Origin: Peribacillus kribbensis DSM 17871
GTDB taxonomy: Bacteria; Bacillota; Bacilli; Bacillales; DSM-1321
DNA: 64,000 bases
Assembly: GCF_000430765.1 (NCBI RefSeq)
Contig: NZ_KE387237.1
Location: 373,956-437,955 of the forward strand
Direction: 5' to 3'
Shown: positions 8,609 through 19,673 of the stretch, piece after piece
Layout of the letters: each line of letters opens with the position of its first letter
How positions within the stretch are numbered: position 1 is the stretch's first letter
The notes under the pieces: generated by a model
The model's input: the letters and a program-made list of their open reading frames with translations, nothing else
The model's database searches: none
What the model was told of the DNA's origin: nothing
Position numbers and translations under genes: made by a program

Positions 8609-8610
8609 AG
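8603..8610. repeat. Left core/attachment copy ATGATCAG
   Basis: This is the left boundary of the transposon. On the coding (minus) strand the core CTGATCAT falls in the Asp-His codons of the HPDADHIGG motif. Its partner is at 19410-19417. Confidence 0.85.
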
Positions 8611-8801
8611 TTATCTAGACGTAGCCTTATATAATCATTGATATCTCAATGTTTTCACTCTGTATACATATGTACAAAGTTAATGCACCCATTAGTTTAA
8701 GTGTAATTATTCACAATCAATAAGTTATCAAATTGTATGCCAAGAAAAAAGCCGAAGTTCCTATAGGAAGTCGACTTTTTTGTCCATGTGGATACAAAGC
8801 A
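8611..8801. other. Transposon left end with TAATGGGTGCATTA motif and bidirectional terminator
   Basis: The first roughly 70 bases inside the left core hold no gene. On the minus strand the dispersed motif (AAACTAATGGGTGCATTA) lies at 8681-8698, about 100 bases after the aldo-keto reductase stop. A hairpin with flanking A6 and T6 runs (8750-8783) terminates that gene. Confidence 0.65.
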
Positions 8802-9668
<867 letters not shown>

Positions 9669-9688
9669 TTATCAATATAGAATGTCTG

Positions 9689-10849
<1,161 letters not shown>

Positions 10850-10888
10850 TTATAATAAACTAACTACAATAAGGATAGGGGAGATTTT

Positions 10889-11788
10889 ATGTCTCAACTT
10901 ATTTATAAACAACAGGAAGAGCTTGCCGATTTAATTAAGGTATATTCCATAGATGATGGTTCTCGACAAACAGCTATTCCCGGTCTATTTTTCTCCCGTT
11001 TTTCTAATGCGATAGGACCAAGTCATGGAGTTCACAATACTTCTTTATGTATTGTGGCACAAGGAAAAAAGGAGATATGGTTAGCACAGGAGCGATATGA
11101 GTACAGTCCTACGGATTACCTCATCACTTCTGTTAATTTGCCGATTACTGGTCAAGTAATGGAGGCTTCATCTGATATTCCATATTTAGGTCTTAAACTT
11201 GAATTTTCACACGAACAAATCTTGGAGGTTCTTCGCAACTCTGATTTAGCATCTGTATCAAAAGAAAAGACCGAACGTGCTATGTATGTGAACAGTATAA
11301 ATTCTTCCATGCTCGATGCGGTAATCAGGTTAGTTCGTCTACTGGACAGCCCAGAAGATATCCCGGTAATTGCTCCTTTATTCATAAAGGAAATCCTATA
11401 CAGGGTTCTGCAGGGGAAACATGGAGGAATGCTTAAACAAGCTGCGGTACAAGGCAGTTCTACCTATCGAATTAGAGATGTTATTGAGTACATCATTAAC
11501 CATTATGATGACTCCTTTCGATCAGAAAAACTTGCGAATCTAGCCAATATGAGTGTTCCTTCGTTTTATAGGTACTTCAAAGAGGTTACCGGTATGAGTC
11601 CTATTCAGTTCCAAAAACAACTTAGACTACAGGAAGCCCGCCGCTTGCTATTGTCTGAATCAACAGACGCTGCTGATGTTTCATTTCGTGTGGGATATGA
11701 AAGTCCGTCCCAATTCAGCCGTGAGTATTCACGTATGTTTGGATTTCCACCTATAGAGGATATAAAACGCTTCAGGGTAAAAACATGA
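10889..11788 (+). CDS. AraC family transcriptional regulator
   Basis: The product has 299 residues. Residues about 1-165 match the AraC N-terminal domain found in regulators next to aldo-keto reductases (GPSHGVHNTSLCIVAQGKKE). Two helix-turn-helix units follow, with SEKLANLANMSVPSFYRYFK and DAADVSFRVGYESPSQFSRE. A GGGGAG box precedes ATG 10889, and a TATAAT lies at 10851-10856. Its position back to back with the two reductase genes suggests that it senses a reactive substrate and activates them from the shared 217-base intergenic region. The inducer is unknown. Confidence 0.88.
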   Translation: MSQLIYKQQEELADLIKVYSIDDGSRQTAIPGLFFSRFSNAIGPSHGVHNTSLCIVAQGKKEIWLAQERYEYSPTDYLITSVNLPITGQVMEASSDIPYLGLKLEFSHEQILEVLRNSDLASVSKEKTERAMYVNSINSSMLDAVIRLVRLLDSPEDIPVIAPLFIKEILYRVLQGKHGGMLKQAAVQGSSTYRIRDVIEYIINHYDDSFRSEKLANLANMSVPSFYRYFKEVTGMSPIQFQKQLRLQEARRLLLSESTDAADVSFRVGYESPSQFSREYSRMFGFPPIEDIKRFRVKT

Positions 11789-11802
11789 ATTTATGTATAA
11801 AA

Positions 11803-11840
11803 AGTGCATTAAATCATACCTATGGATTAATGCATTTTTT
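11803..11840 (+). terminator. Terminator of the AraC-type gene
   Basis: TGCATTAA (11804-11811) pairs with TTAATGCA (11827-11834), followed by a T run. Confidence 0.75.
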
Positions 11841-11889
11841 CATTCTGCCCTCTGTATAGACCTTTTCCAATGCCTTTAGGCAAACAGTA

Positions 11890-12166
11890 AAAAAGCTGCC
11901 GAAGCAGCCATACGTTCTTCAACTAACGCACCCATTAGCCATCCATGAATCGCACAGATCAGCGATTCACCACAGAGAATGAAAATAGGTTGTGCAGACT
12001 ATACTGTTTAATGCTGGAGAAGAAGGTCTTTGAACTATGGTGCCTTAGAGCCCATCCGTTAGTCTGACTCCAACGACCACGGTGTACCACCGACTGTCGC
12101 ACCCTTGATGGGTAGCACTCATGGGAGATTAATCCTAATTCTGGTTGTTGCTCCAGCTGCACTTAT
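11890..12166 (-). repeat. Structured repeat copy B joined to the TAATGGGTGCGTTAG module
   Basis: Read on the minus strand, the roughly 230-base structured repeat (12166 to about 11939) runs directly into GGCTAATGGGTGCGTTAGTT. The hairpin GGCTGC-TTCG-GCAGC with a T run at about 11909-11890 follows. It therefore contains both parts seen separately elsewhere: the structured block (2868-3100) and the motif-hairpin module (3785-3834). Stem 1 reads GCTACCC/GGGTGC here, which keeps pairing relative to copy A. No reading frame is conserved. Confidence 0.7.
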
Positions 12167-12245
12167 TTTACTCCAACGAGAAGGGCCAGAATATTCAAGT
12201 CATGTACGACCAATTTTATATCTAACTTTCATGAGGCCCAGCCTC

Positions 12246-12312
12246 TTTTTAAAAACTTGTTTTTCTGGGTCTATTTTTGTATGCCTTTTTCCAGTTTTTA
12301 TTTTCATGGGAG
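12246..12312 (-). repeat. 68-bp dispersed repeat, copy B
   Basis: This is the inverted counterpart of 1100-1167. In the minus direction it precedes the structured repeat by about 80 bases. The same order is kept on the left, where 1.7 kb separates the two. The short frame starting MKIKTGKRHTKIDPEK runs on here (MKVRYKIGRT) to a stop, so this copy preserves more of the ancestral sequence. Confidence 0.7.
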
Positions 12313-12490
12313 TTTAAGTGTAATTTTTCACAAAGAGATCCAGTCATCTAGTTGACGACAATACAAATAAGTCCTTTTCCATATATAACTGATTTAAGCT
12401 ATTTCTAAAATATTTAATTATGTACAACGTATTATGTAATGAAGAAGAAGCCTCAAAAAAATGAGGCTGCCTCAGTACACCATTCTTTTA

Positions 12491-13231
12491 TTAGAGTTCC
12501 TGAATGGTTGGACGAATTATCATCTCATTAATCGCTACATCTGATGGTTGTTCAATAGCAAATGATACGGCACGAGCAATGCTTGCAGGCTCGATACCAA
12601 TTTTACTATCCTCAACGATTGCAGATTTTAATTCTGGGTCTGAAATGGCTTCTAGTAATTCTGTAGAAATAGTTCCAGGAGAGATAATGGTTGTACGAAT
12701 ATTGTTGCTAGCCTCTTCTATACGAAGACCTTCTGTAATGGCTCGTACAGCAAATTTTGTGCCACTATAAACTGCACTAGCAGGGAATACTAAGTGACCA
12801 GCAATCGAGGAAACGTTAATGATATGTCCTTCTTTTCTTTCTCTCATAGACGGAAGAACAGCGGCAATACCATAAAGTACACCCCTGATGTTCACATCAA
12901 TCATCGTATCCCATTCATTAATTTTTCTCTTATGAACAGGTGATAGCGGCATTACTCCTGCATTATTGACCATTACATCAATGTTTCCCAACTCTCTAAG
13001 AGTATATTCCGCTAACTCCTCCATTTGTTCATGGGAGGCAACATCCGTCACTTTATAAATAGCTTGACCGCCATTATTTTGAATCTCTTCTTGTAATTTC
13101 ATTAATCGTTCTTCTCGACGAGCCGCCAATACCAACTTCGCACCTTTAGATGCAAGTTCTTTTGCAGTAGCTTCTCCAATCCCACTAGAGGCACCTGTAA
13201 TAATGACCACCTTATCTAGAATATTAGACAT
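12491..13231 (-). CDS. Short-chain dehydrogenase/reductase
   Basis: This is a classical SDR of about 246 residues. It shows the cofactor motif TGASSGIGEA near residue 12, NNAGVMPLSP, catalytic Ser in INVSSIAGH, and YSGTKFAV (Tyr and Lys). AAAGGATG upstream favours ATG 13231 over ATG 13243, which lies inside the ribosome binding site. Members reduce carbonyls or oxidise alcohols with NAD(P)H; the substrate is unknown. It is co-directional with and 38 bases after the flavin oxidoreductase gene, so it is probably in the operon controlled by the MerR regulator. Confidence 0.88.
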   Translation of the reverse strand: MSNILDKVVIITGASSGIGEATAKELASKGAKLVLAARREERLMKLQEEIQNNGGQAIYKVTDVASHEQMEELAEYTLRELGNIDVMVNNAGVMPLSPVHKRKINEWDTMIDVNIRGVLYGIAAVLPSMRERKEGHIINVSSIAGHLVFPASAVYSGTKFAVRAITEGLRIEEASNNIRTTIISPGTISTELLEAISDPELKSAIVEDSKIGIEPASIARAVSFAIEQPSDVAINEMIIRPTIQEL

Positions 13232-13269
13232 ATTAAATAACATCCTTTCTTAATAAAAAAGTTGTAAAA

Positions 13270-14403
13270 TTATTCTTCGATTTTAAACCATGGACCTGAT
13301 GCTTGAATTACATTCCAAAGTTTTTCCGGAAGTTCAAGCTCACTAGCCTTAGAAGCCTTTATAGTTGTATGAATCTCAGATTCTTGTCCGCTTTGAACCT
13401 TTTCAACCCAGTCGGGATTCATGATCAACCCATGACCAACCGCTGCTAAGGATAGACCCTTAGCTAAAGCTGTTGCAACATCATCTGGAGTAACCATAGA
13501 ACCAGCAGCCATTACAGGAACTCTGCCGTTTACATGTTCAACAATTAATTCAAGGTACGTTTTTTCATCTTGACCGTCGACTGGTTTTGAAAAAAGAGCA
13601 TCAGCCAATGAAGCATGTACATAATCAACATCTGCTTCAATAAGACGATTAATTAACTCATAGGTATCTTTCATTCTCAAACCGCCTTCTTCATGTTCGT
13701 CAGGAGATATTCTGTATCCTAAAATAAACGGTTTTGTTGCATGTTTTTTAATGACATTTTTCATTTCTTGAATGACTGCAAGTGGGAAACGTAAGCGATT
13801 TTCTAGAGAGCCACCCCATTCATCCTCACGTCTATTGAAGAAAGGAGAGAAGAAGTTCTGAAGTAAAAATCCGTGTGCACCATGAATTTCAACCCCATCA
13901 AAACCAGCTTCAATGGCTCGTCTTGTTGTTTCTCCAAACTCATGAATTACTTCCAATATTTCATCGTGTGAAAGTTCCCTAGGTAATACGGGAGGAGCAA
14001 ATGCAGTAGCTTCAGTCTCTACAGCACTAGAACTAACCACTTCACCATCTGGAGTTAAAGCCGGCAGTGCTTTGTTACCTGCATGGAAAATCTGTAGTAA
14101 CACAGGTGCTCCTCCGCTTTTCGCTGCATTAGCCAATTTACGTAGACTCGGAATAAATGTATCGTCATAAGCTGCGAATTCATTCGTAAAACCTATACCG
14201 TTTGGTTGTACATGCGTACACCCTGTTATAACTAGACCTACGCCATTCACTCGCTTTTTGTAATAGTTCACTTCATCATCTGAAATAGTGTAATCGTCAT
14301 TACTGGACCAAGTGGTCATAGGTGCCATAACGACTCTATTTTTAAGGGTGATTCCATTTTTTAATGTGAAGGATTCAAGTATGTTGCTATATTTTACATT
14401 CAT
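13270..14403 (-). CDS. Old Yellow Enzyme family NADH:flavin oxidoreductase
   Basis: The 377-residue product is a TIM-barrel FMN enzyme of the Old Yellow Enzyme family, which reduces activated C=C bonds of quinones, enones and nitro compounds. It shows KNRVVMAPMTTWSS (FMN-binding), LLQIFHAGNKA, AGFDGVEIHGAHGFLLQNFF (the His pair region) and ILGYRISPDEHEEGG. The C-terminal phosphate-binding region is VPVMAAGSM and AVGHGLIMNPDW. Its promoter has the long-spacer MerR arrangement at 14487-14517. It heads a probable two-gene operon with the SDR gene. Confidence 0.92.
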   Translation of the reverse strand: MNVKYSNILESFTLKNGITLKNRVVMAPMTTWSSNDDYTISDDEVNYYKKRVNGVGLVITGCTHVQPNGIGFTNEFAAYDDTFIPSLRKLANAAKSGGAPVLLQIFHAGNKALPALTPDGEVVSSSAVETEATAFAPPVLPRELSHDEILEVIHEFGETTRRAIEAGFDGVEIHGAHGFLLQNFFSPFFNRREDEWGGSLENRLRFPLAVIQEMKNVIKKHATKPFILGYRISPDEHEEGGLRMKDTYELINRLIEADVDYVHASLADALFSKPVDGQDEKTYLELIVEHVNGRVPVMAAGSMVTPDDVATALAKGLSLAAVGHGLIMNPDWVEKVQSGQESEIHTTIKASKASELELPEKLWNVIQASGPWFKIEE

Positions 14404-14486
14404 TTTTTAACCTCTTTCTAAAAAATAGTATTCATCTATCTAATTTCTCTTTGTAAAGGATTTATAACCTTCATGGGTGCAAGAAC

Positions 14487-14517
14487 AGACTACTCCTTAT
14501 AGTGCACTCTAAAGCAA
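14487..14517 (-). promoter_or_regulatory. MerR-type promoter of the OYE-SDR operon
   Basis: On the minus strand TTGCTT and TAGTCT are separated by 19 bases. The spacer region carries an imperfect inverted repeat (CTTTAGAGTG/CACTATAAGG, 8 of 10 pairs). A 19-base spacer with the operator between -35 and -10 is the hallmark of MerR-family targets. The same half-site recurs at the merR promoter. Confidence 0.7.
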
Positions 14518-14590
14518 GTATTTTTTTATTTCGACCGGTGTCTGTAAACGGTGGATTAAAGAAACGCAAATAAAAAAAACAACTGGCAGC

Positions 14591-14968
14591 TTAATTTTCA
14601 GAGAAACAGTCTCCTAATTCATTTTCATAAAAATTTATTTTATTATCCAGATGTTCTAAACTTTGACGAAGCTCCTCCAAATCTTCCAATACTTTTTTGC
14701 GATGATTTTTAAGTAATGTTAACCTGTCTTCCATTGTTTCATCCCCACCATGTCCCCACATGGCAAATTTTTTCATATCTTTTAGTGACATCCCTGTATT
14801 TTTTAGATGGAGCAATGATTCAATCCATAATTTATTTTCATCCGAATAGATTCTGACATTGTTCTCGTCTCTGTTTACTTTTATTAATCCTTCTTTTTCA
14901 TAAAACCTTAATGTATAACCGCTTAACCCAACCATTTTAGAAAATTCTCCAATAGAATATGCCAACAT
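14591..14968 (-). CDS. MerR family transcriptional regulator (AdhR-like)
   Basis: The frame runs from 15031, but GGAGG just before ATG 14968 gives a 125-residue protein starting MLAYSIGEFSKMVGLSGYTL, the MerR helix-turn-helix. RFYEKEGLI, a wing, and KNTGMSLKDMKKFAMWGHGG follow, then a long C-terminal coiled coil. It resembles the AdhR/YraB group that responds to aldehydes. The conserved cysteine I recall in that group (in the CLRNTG segment) is replaced by His (HLKNTG), so the sensing mechanism may differ. It probably controls itself and the OYE-SDR operon through the two matching promoters. Confidence 0.85.
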   Translation of the reverse strand: MLAYSIGEFSKMVGLSGYTLRFYEKEGLIKVNRDENNVRIYSDENKLWIESLLHLKNTGMSLKDMKKFAMWGHGGDETMEDRLTLLKNHRKKVLEDLEELRQSLEHLDNKINFYENELGDCFSEN

Positions 14969-15035
14969 ACTTACCTCCATTAACTCTGATCTGGCTGTTT
15001 TCACTTCTTTTACTTTGTGACTGTGACACAAAGTA

Positions 15036-15066
15036 AGATTAATACTTAGAGTTTACTCTAAGTCAA
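15036..15066 (-). promoter_or_regulatory. MerR-type autoregulatory promoter
   Basis: On the minus strand TTGACT and TAATCT are separated by exactly 19 bases. The spacer holds a perfect inverted repeat, ACTTAGAG-TTTA-CTCTAAGT (15044-15063). This fits a MerR-family regulator that represses or activates its own gene. Confidence 0.82.
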
Positions 15067-15214
15067 GAGAATTTAATCCCTGCATATAACGAGTTAACTA
15101 TCTTTTAAAAACTATTTCGTTCTTCGTATTGGCGAATAAAAAGGAAAACTCACCAATACTACGAATTTCCCTTTTTGAAATTAGCCTATCCCTTCTTCAA
15201 AAACTCATCTGCTC

Positions 15215-15275
15215 TGTTAGTAAAAAAAAAAGCCACCCTATGGCAGCCATGATCTTAAAGTAATGCACCCGTTTA
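15215..15275 (-). repeat. TAAACGGGTGCATTAC motif plus terminator hairpin
   Basis: Read on the minus strand, the motif (15275-15259) is followed by a hairpin (GCCA-TAGGG-TGGC) and a long T run near 15220. It lies about 60 bases after the stop of the small membrane protein gene at 15336, the usual position for this module. Confidence 0.6.
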
Positions 15276-15335
15276 GTACAATATGTACAGTCGGTATTTT
15301 AATAGCTCTACAGAACAGTTTTATATATAAACAAT

Positions 15336-15524
15336 TTACTTCTCAACTTTAATTATTAATTGAGAGATATAAGCACAGACCATAAAAGTTACGAAATAAT
15401 AGATTGCAGCAATTATAGGATGTTCCCAGTGAATAAAAAAATCCGATATAGTGGTAATAGTTGCACCTAAAAATGCTGTTAATATCATTTGTGACCATTT
15501 CATTTTTGATTTAAACTTCCTCAT
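15336..15524 (-). CDS. Small two-helix membrane protein (62 aa)
   Basis: The product starts MRKFKSKMKWSQMILTAFLG. Two hydrophobic helices (about residues 13-30 and 37-57) are separated by FFIHWEHPI, and basic ends lie on the same side, suggesting an inner-membrane hairpin. GGGGGAAG precedes the ATG. It lies between the cargo oxidoreductases and the transposition genes and is followed by a motif-hairpin module, so it may be an independent cassette. No family is recognised. Confidence 0.6.
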   Translation of the reverse strand: MRKFKSKMKWSQMILTAFLGATITTISDFFIHWEHPIIAAIYYFVTFMVCAYISQLIIKVEK

Positions 15525-15664
15525 AGTCTTCCCCCCGGGTTCTTATGAGATCACTATATATTAGGTTATACATAGGTGTTATTGCATTTATTATCATAAA
15601 CTTTCCTTACATAGTTTTAATTCCAATTATACAATAAATACTGAATGTTCTGATATCTAATTAA

Positions 15665-15715
15665 ACAAACCTATCCGTTAGTAAAACAACAAAAAAGGGC
15701 TGCCGAAGCAGCCAT
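15665..15715 (-). repeat. GGCTGC-TTCG-GCAGCC terminator module downstream of tnpC
   Basis: On the minus strand GGCTGCTTCGGCAGCC is followed by CTTTTTTGTTGTTTTACTAA, nearly the same as the sequence after the 3171 acetyltransferase. It sits about 80 bases beyond the tnpC stop and terminates the tnpABC transcript. Confidence 0.7.
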
Positions 15716-15791
15716 CCAATCTTAATTACGGACCTATTGTTCAATGCCGTTAATCCGTAAACGATTTATTGTTCCAAACCCTTCTCATAAA

Positions 15792-16160
15792 TTAGTCCCC
15801 GTAATTCTTTAATTCTTCTTTTATCGAAAGGAGTTCTTCTTCTAATTGCTTTATTTTTTTGTTTTTTGCAGCCATTAAAATATCTTTGCTCTTATTGGTC
15901 ATTTCAGTTTTCATCTGTTTGGGGGAGGGAAGTCCTTCTTGCTGCTCTCTTAATTGTACTATCCGCTCCCGAACATCTTCATTTTTATATAGATAAGATT
16001 TTGACACACCTGACGCATCAGCAACAGCATTAAAATTGATTTTTTCCTTATTTTTAATCATTTTTTGAACGGCTTGTTCAACCTTTTCTAGTGAAAGCCG
16101 CTTCTTGATTTCAGCATGTTGCTTTAAACCATTTGTATTTCGTTTTACGTCAGTTGCCAC
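15792..16160 (-). CDS. tnpC: Tn554-type transposition protein TnpC
   Basis: The 122-residue product is basic and helical, with a helix-turn-helix-like region (INFNAVADASGVSKSYLYKN at about residues 41-60) and a C-terminal coiled coil (IKQLEEELLSIKEEL). It fits the small third protein of Tn554-family elements, which in Tn554 affects the frequency and orientation of transposition. It overlaps the 3' end of tnpB by 11 bases. Confidence 0.85.
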   Translation of the reverse strand: MATDVKRNTNGLKQHAEIKKRLSLEKVEQAVQKMIKNKEKINFNAVADASGVSKSYLYKNEDVRERIVQLREQQEGLPSPKQMKTEMTNKSKDILMAAKNKKIKQLEEELLSIKEELKNYGD

Positions 16161-18114
16161 TTTTTCTCTCCTCTCTGGTATATTCCCTGTTTTTCTTTCC
16201 GCCCAGTTGATGTACAGACCCTTTTTTAATTGACTCGTATATAGGCTCCAACCGTTTTAATTTCTCTTCGTTTTTATCAACCCAATGAGGTCGATTAAGT
16301 GTTTTGCCTTTTTCTATAATTTGCTTCGTATCATTGATTTGTTTTTCGAACTCGCTGGCAAAATCAGGTGTTGTGCAGAAGCTCCGGCAGGTCAAACATG
16401 GATTGATTTGAGTAGGGCAGGGCTGCTTAAGCGGCTTCGTACAATAACCCAGATCCATTCGCACGGCGTCTAAATTATGCCTGATATATTCCCATTCAAT
16501 GATATCTTCTCTTTCAACATCCGAAGGGTTTATTTCTGCAGCCGTCCCGGATTCGTTGATGCGAAACAGACCTTTTTTTGTCACTTTTTCCCAGGATTCC
16601 CTTAGTGTCGTATCTAGGATTCTTGCATAAGCCAAGGTCATTTCGGGTGAGCTATGGGCAAGCCATTTTTGAAGATGGATAATATTCATGCCATTGTTTA
16701 TCATTTCAACGGCTTTGGTATGGCGAAACGCATGATTACCAAAACGAAAGAGATTGCCTTCGTTATCCACAATGTTATGCTTTTTTGCCAGGACATTTAA
16801 TGCCGCTGAAACATCTCGGCTAGATGGCGGTCTTCCCATACGCGTGCCGGAGAAACGAACAAAAAGATACTTTTCAGGGTTATTTGTTTCGTCACTCTTG
16901 CTTTTCGTTTCTTGAATAACGGTTGCAACCACTGCCGCCACTTCTTCAGTAATAGGTACTCTATGATTCAAATTTCCGGTCTTAACGATATCCCCGCATA
17001 AATACCAGCCGTCATTTATTTTCTCTAAACATTTATCGTACCGGAGGTTAGAGATATCCGATATTCTCCAGCCGGTGGCTCTTAGAAGCATAACCATAGG
17101 AATATAATTAGTTGGTTGTAAATTTTGCAAGTTCGCTTCTAATTGAAGTAAAACGTCTTCCGGTATATATTTAATATCATCTTCCTTTTTGTTGTAAATT
17201 CTTGGCATGTCTTCTGGGAAAATCAATGTGTACGCAGGCTTTATGGGTGCCTCAGTGTATTCTGCACGTTGAATGTATTCAAGCATCGCCCGGACTGCAT
17301 TTAGCTGAGAATTTTTTGTTCGATTTGATAGACTTTGTCCAACAAGATGAGAGACGAATTGCTCAATATCAGCACGAGATAGCTGTTGCAAATCAGACCA
17401 ATTCGGATGAATCTTATGAATGAATAACATAAAGCGGCGAACTGCTCTTAAATCGTGAGAGCAGGTACCTTGAACAAATCTCGATAATCTTATTTTGAGG
17501 TATCTTTTCACCATTGGCTTAAATGGTTTGGGAATCTCTTCAAAGTTCAGTAAATGGTCCGAGTGATTAGCCGCTATTTTTGCACCAGGAATATTGCGGC
17601 AATCCCATATATCTTTTTCGAATTCATCTCTGTCATCATAAAATTTAAAGATGAAATTATAGAGCTGGAATAATACCGTCAGGTATGCGTTTCTTTGTTT
17701 ACCACTACCGGCTTTAATGCGGTAATCTTTTTCAATAAGGTAGGTGCTGTATTGGAAGGTTGCTTTTTCGAGGTCAATTGAATTTATACTCTTTAAACCG
17801 GGGTAGTACTGTTCGATAAAACCAGAGAATTGAACGAGACTTGTACCATATGTGAAAACACTGTCGATTTTCAGCAGCTTATTTGTCAGTGCATACGCAT
17901 AATAAGCCTTCAGTTCTTGCCTGATATAAACGTTTTGTACCACCAAAAATTTGCATTGTTTTCTACGAGATAGTTCAGGATCTTTCTCCAGAAATTCACC
18001 GAAAAATGGGTCGTTAATATCCCACTCATCTTTTTTAAAACTACCAACAAGAAGTGCCGAAAATTTATTAACTCTTTTTTGCTCGTTTTCTGCAAACAAA
18101 AACTTTTCAATCAT
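16150..18114 (-). CDS. tnpB: Tn554-type tyrosine recombinase TnpB
   Basis: This 654-residue protein has the full tyrosine-recombinase catalytic set in its central part: Arg in RATGWRISDISNLRYD, HAFRHTKAVEM (His-x-x-Arg), and LAHSSPEMTLAYARIL (His and the Tyr nucleophile). An N-terminal SAM-like core-binding domain precedes it. A C-terminal Cys-rich segment (CTKPLKQPCPTQINPCLTC) is typical of TnpB. It cuts and joins transposon ends together with TnpA. It overlaps tnpA by eight bases and tnpC by 11, so it is translationally coupled. It looks intact. Confidence 0.92.
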   Translation of the reverse strand: MIEKFLFAENEQKRVNKFSALLVGSFKKDEWDINDPFFGEFLEKDPELSRRKQCKFLVVQNVYIRQELKAYYAYALTNKLLKIDSVFTYGTSLVQFSGFIEQYYPGLKSINSIDLEKATFQYSTYLIEKDYRIKAGSGKQRNAYLTVLFQLYNFIFKFYDDRDEFEKDIWDCRNIPGAKIAANHSDHLLNFEEIPKPFKPMVKRYLKIRLSRFVQGTCSHDLRAVRRFMLFIHKIHPNWSDLQQLSRADIEQFVSHLVGQSLSNRTKNSQLNAVRAMLEYIQRAEYTEAPIKPAYTLIFPEDMPRIYNKKEDDIKYIPEDVLLQLEANLQNLQPTNYIPMVMLLRATGWRISDISNLRYDKCLEKINDGWYLCGDIVKTGNLNHRVPITEEVAAVVATVIQETKSKSDETNNPEKYLFVRFSGTRMGRPPSSRDVSAALNVLAKKHNIVDNEGNLFRFGNHAFRHTKAVEMINNGMNIIHLQKWLAHSSPEMTLAYARILDTTLRESWEKVTKKGLFRINESGTAAEINPSDVEREDIIEWEYIRHNLDAVRMDLGYCTKPLKQPCPTQINPCLTCRSFCTTPDFASEFEKQINDTKQIIEKGKTLNRPHWVDKNEEKLKRLEPIYESIKKGSVHQLGGKKNREYTREERKSGN

Positions 18115-19267
18115 CTTTACACTCCTTATTTTTGTTTAGTCTTAAGTTCGCTTCAGTTTTTTCCCATTCTTCTTTAAGCTCTTCATCATCCACATGCATA
18201 TAGAAATTCATCGTAGTTTGAATATTTTTATGCCCAGCCCGCTTCATTAGGTGTTCGTTTTTCCAGCCGGCTTTTCTTAATTCGTTTAGGGAAGTATGCC
18301 TCAGCATATGGGGAGTGATCTGAACACCGGTTTTTACTTCTAGGCGTTTGAATAACGCAATGACCGAATCATAATCCAAAGGCTGGTTCTTTTCATTTCC
18401 GGACAGTTTGATAAATACATGATTCGTATCCACTTCATCATCGTGAATCTCGGCTATGTATTCAAAATACAGATTCATTAAATCATCAGAAACATCTACT
18501 TTTCTTTCGCTTCCAATAGTTTTAATGCTCGCACCGTTTGCTAACTCTCCGCGATTATTAATGACAATCCGCTTACTATCAATTTCAAAATCCTCAAGCC
18601 ATAAAGACAATGCTTCTCCTATTCGTATACCACTTTCCCACAAAAGCTGTATTAAGAACCGATCTCTTACATTCGAGCAAGCATCAATGATTTTGACGAC
18701 ATCATCTTTTTTTATGGTTTTAGGTCGAGATTTCGGCACCTTAACTTTGAAAACGTTGGCAGTATAAGTTTTGCTTTTGTTTATGTGGTATAAGAAATCA
18801 CGAAACCCCCGTTTGGAACCTGAAATTTGAGTTTTCAAATTCTTAGATAAGCTGAGATTGAATTCTTCATGCCTCATCAGATAATCATAAAAATTAGTTA
18901 CGGTGTTTAAGATAGTATTAATGGTTCTTGGTTTTCTGGGCTGTGATTGGGCAACCAACGACGTGACTTTATTATCTCCATACGGATTTTTCAACCAGCT
19001 CATGAACTGAGCCATATCATCTATGTTCACTTTTTGAAATTCAATTTTTTCTTACTCCATGAATTCAAAAAACAACTTTAAATGGTAAGAATAAGCACGT
19101 AGGGTGTTCCGAGCTGAATTAGTCATGTCCTTAAACTGAAGAAATCTTAATACGATTTCTACCGGATGACCTTCTGTGTTAACGAGCATATATCGGATTT
19201 TGCCATTGGGCAAAACAACTTCTTCCACTCTCACCAAACTCCCCCTTATCAAGTTACAGCCAAACAA
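18107..19267 (-). pseudogene. tnpA: Tn554-type tyrosine recombinase TnpA, broken by one stop codon
   Basis: The frame 19267-19052 (71 residues, ending LKLFFEFME) and the frame 19030-18107 (307 residues, from MNIDDMAQFM) are in the same register. They are separated only by a TAA at 19052-19054 and seven codons (EKIEFQK). Together they make about 386 residues, close to the roughly 360 known for TnpA. Catalytic residues are present in the second part: SGIRIGEAL (Arg), HMLRHTSLNEL, and GHKNIQTTMNFYMH (His, Tyr). Internal initiation at 19030 would lack the first part of the DNA-binding domain. The stop is either a real inactivating mutation or a sequencing error. Confidence 0.85.
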
Positions 19268-19394
19268 AGAAACATCGATATACGTTGTTTACTGTGTTCA
19301 CTATGTATAATTGATAAAGTTATTAAAATATCCTTTATTAAAAGACAAAAAAAATAAACATATTTTTTCTATGTTTACGTTGTGGATAATGAAA

Positions 19395-19673
19395 TTAGAG
19401 AGTCCAGTTATGATCAGCATCTGGATGAGTAGAAACAACCGCTGTGAGTGTGGAAACCTTTTGTTTTTTTAAGTAATTTACTACAGCAGTTCCAGACTTT
19501 CCGGCATCAACTAATACAGTCTCCCCAGTAGGTGCCTTTATGAAAATGGAATCCCCTTGCCCTACGTTTATGACATGAACCGAAAGGGTGCTAGTAGCTG
19601 CTTTGGTATATGACAGCCCTCCAAGCAGGGACACAAATAGGATAAAACTTAGAATAATATTTATTTTTTTCAT
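19395..19673 (-). pseudogene. 5' half of the split exported metallo-beta-lactamase-fold hydrolase
   Basis: From ATG 19673 (GGGAGG upstream) the product has a signal peptide (MKKINIILSFILFVSLLGGL ... KAA). LSVHVINVGQGDSIFIKAP and AVVSTHPDADH follow, then four foreign residues (NWTL) and a stop at 19395, inside the transposon end. VGQGDS and HxDADH are the first metal-site motifs of ComEC-like extracellular hydrolases. The rest is at 8027-8608. Intact homologues in Bacillaceae are exported or lipid-anchored and paired with DUF3006. Confidence 0.9.
19410..19417. repeat. Right core/attachment copy ATGATCAG
   Basis: This is the right boundary of the Tn554-family element, about 140 bases outside the tnpA start. 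It is identical to 8603-8610 and borders the codons for THPDADH of the split metallo-hydrolase. Confidence 0.85.

Noticed and set aside
12105..12317. Plus-strand frame with MKRP/LILVVAPAALILL-like hydrophobic stretch
   Set aside because: It lies across the two non-coding repeats read in the opposite direction; no ribosome binding site.
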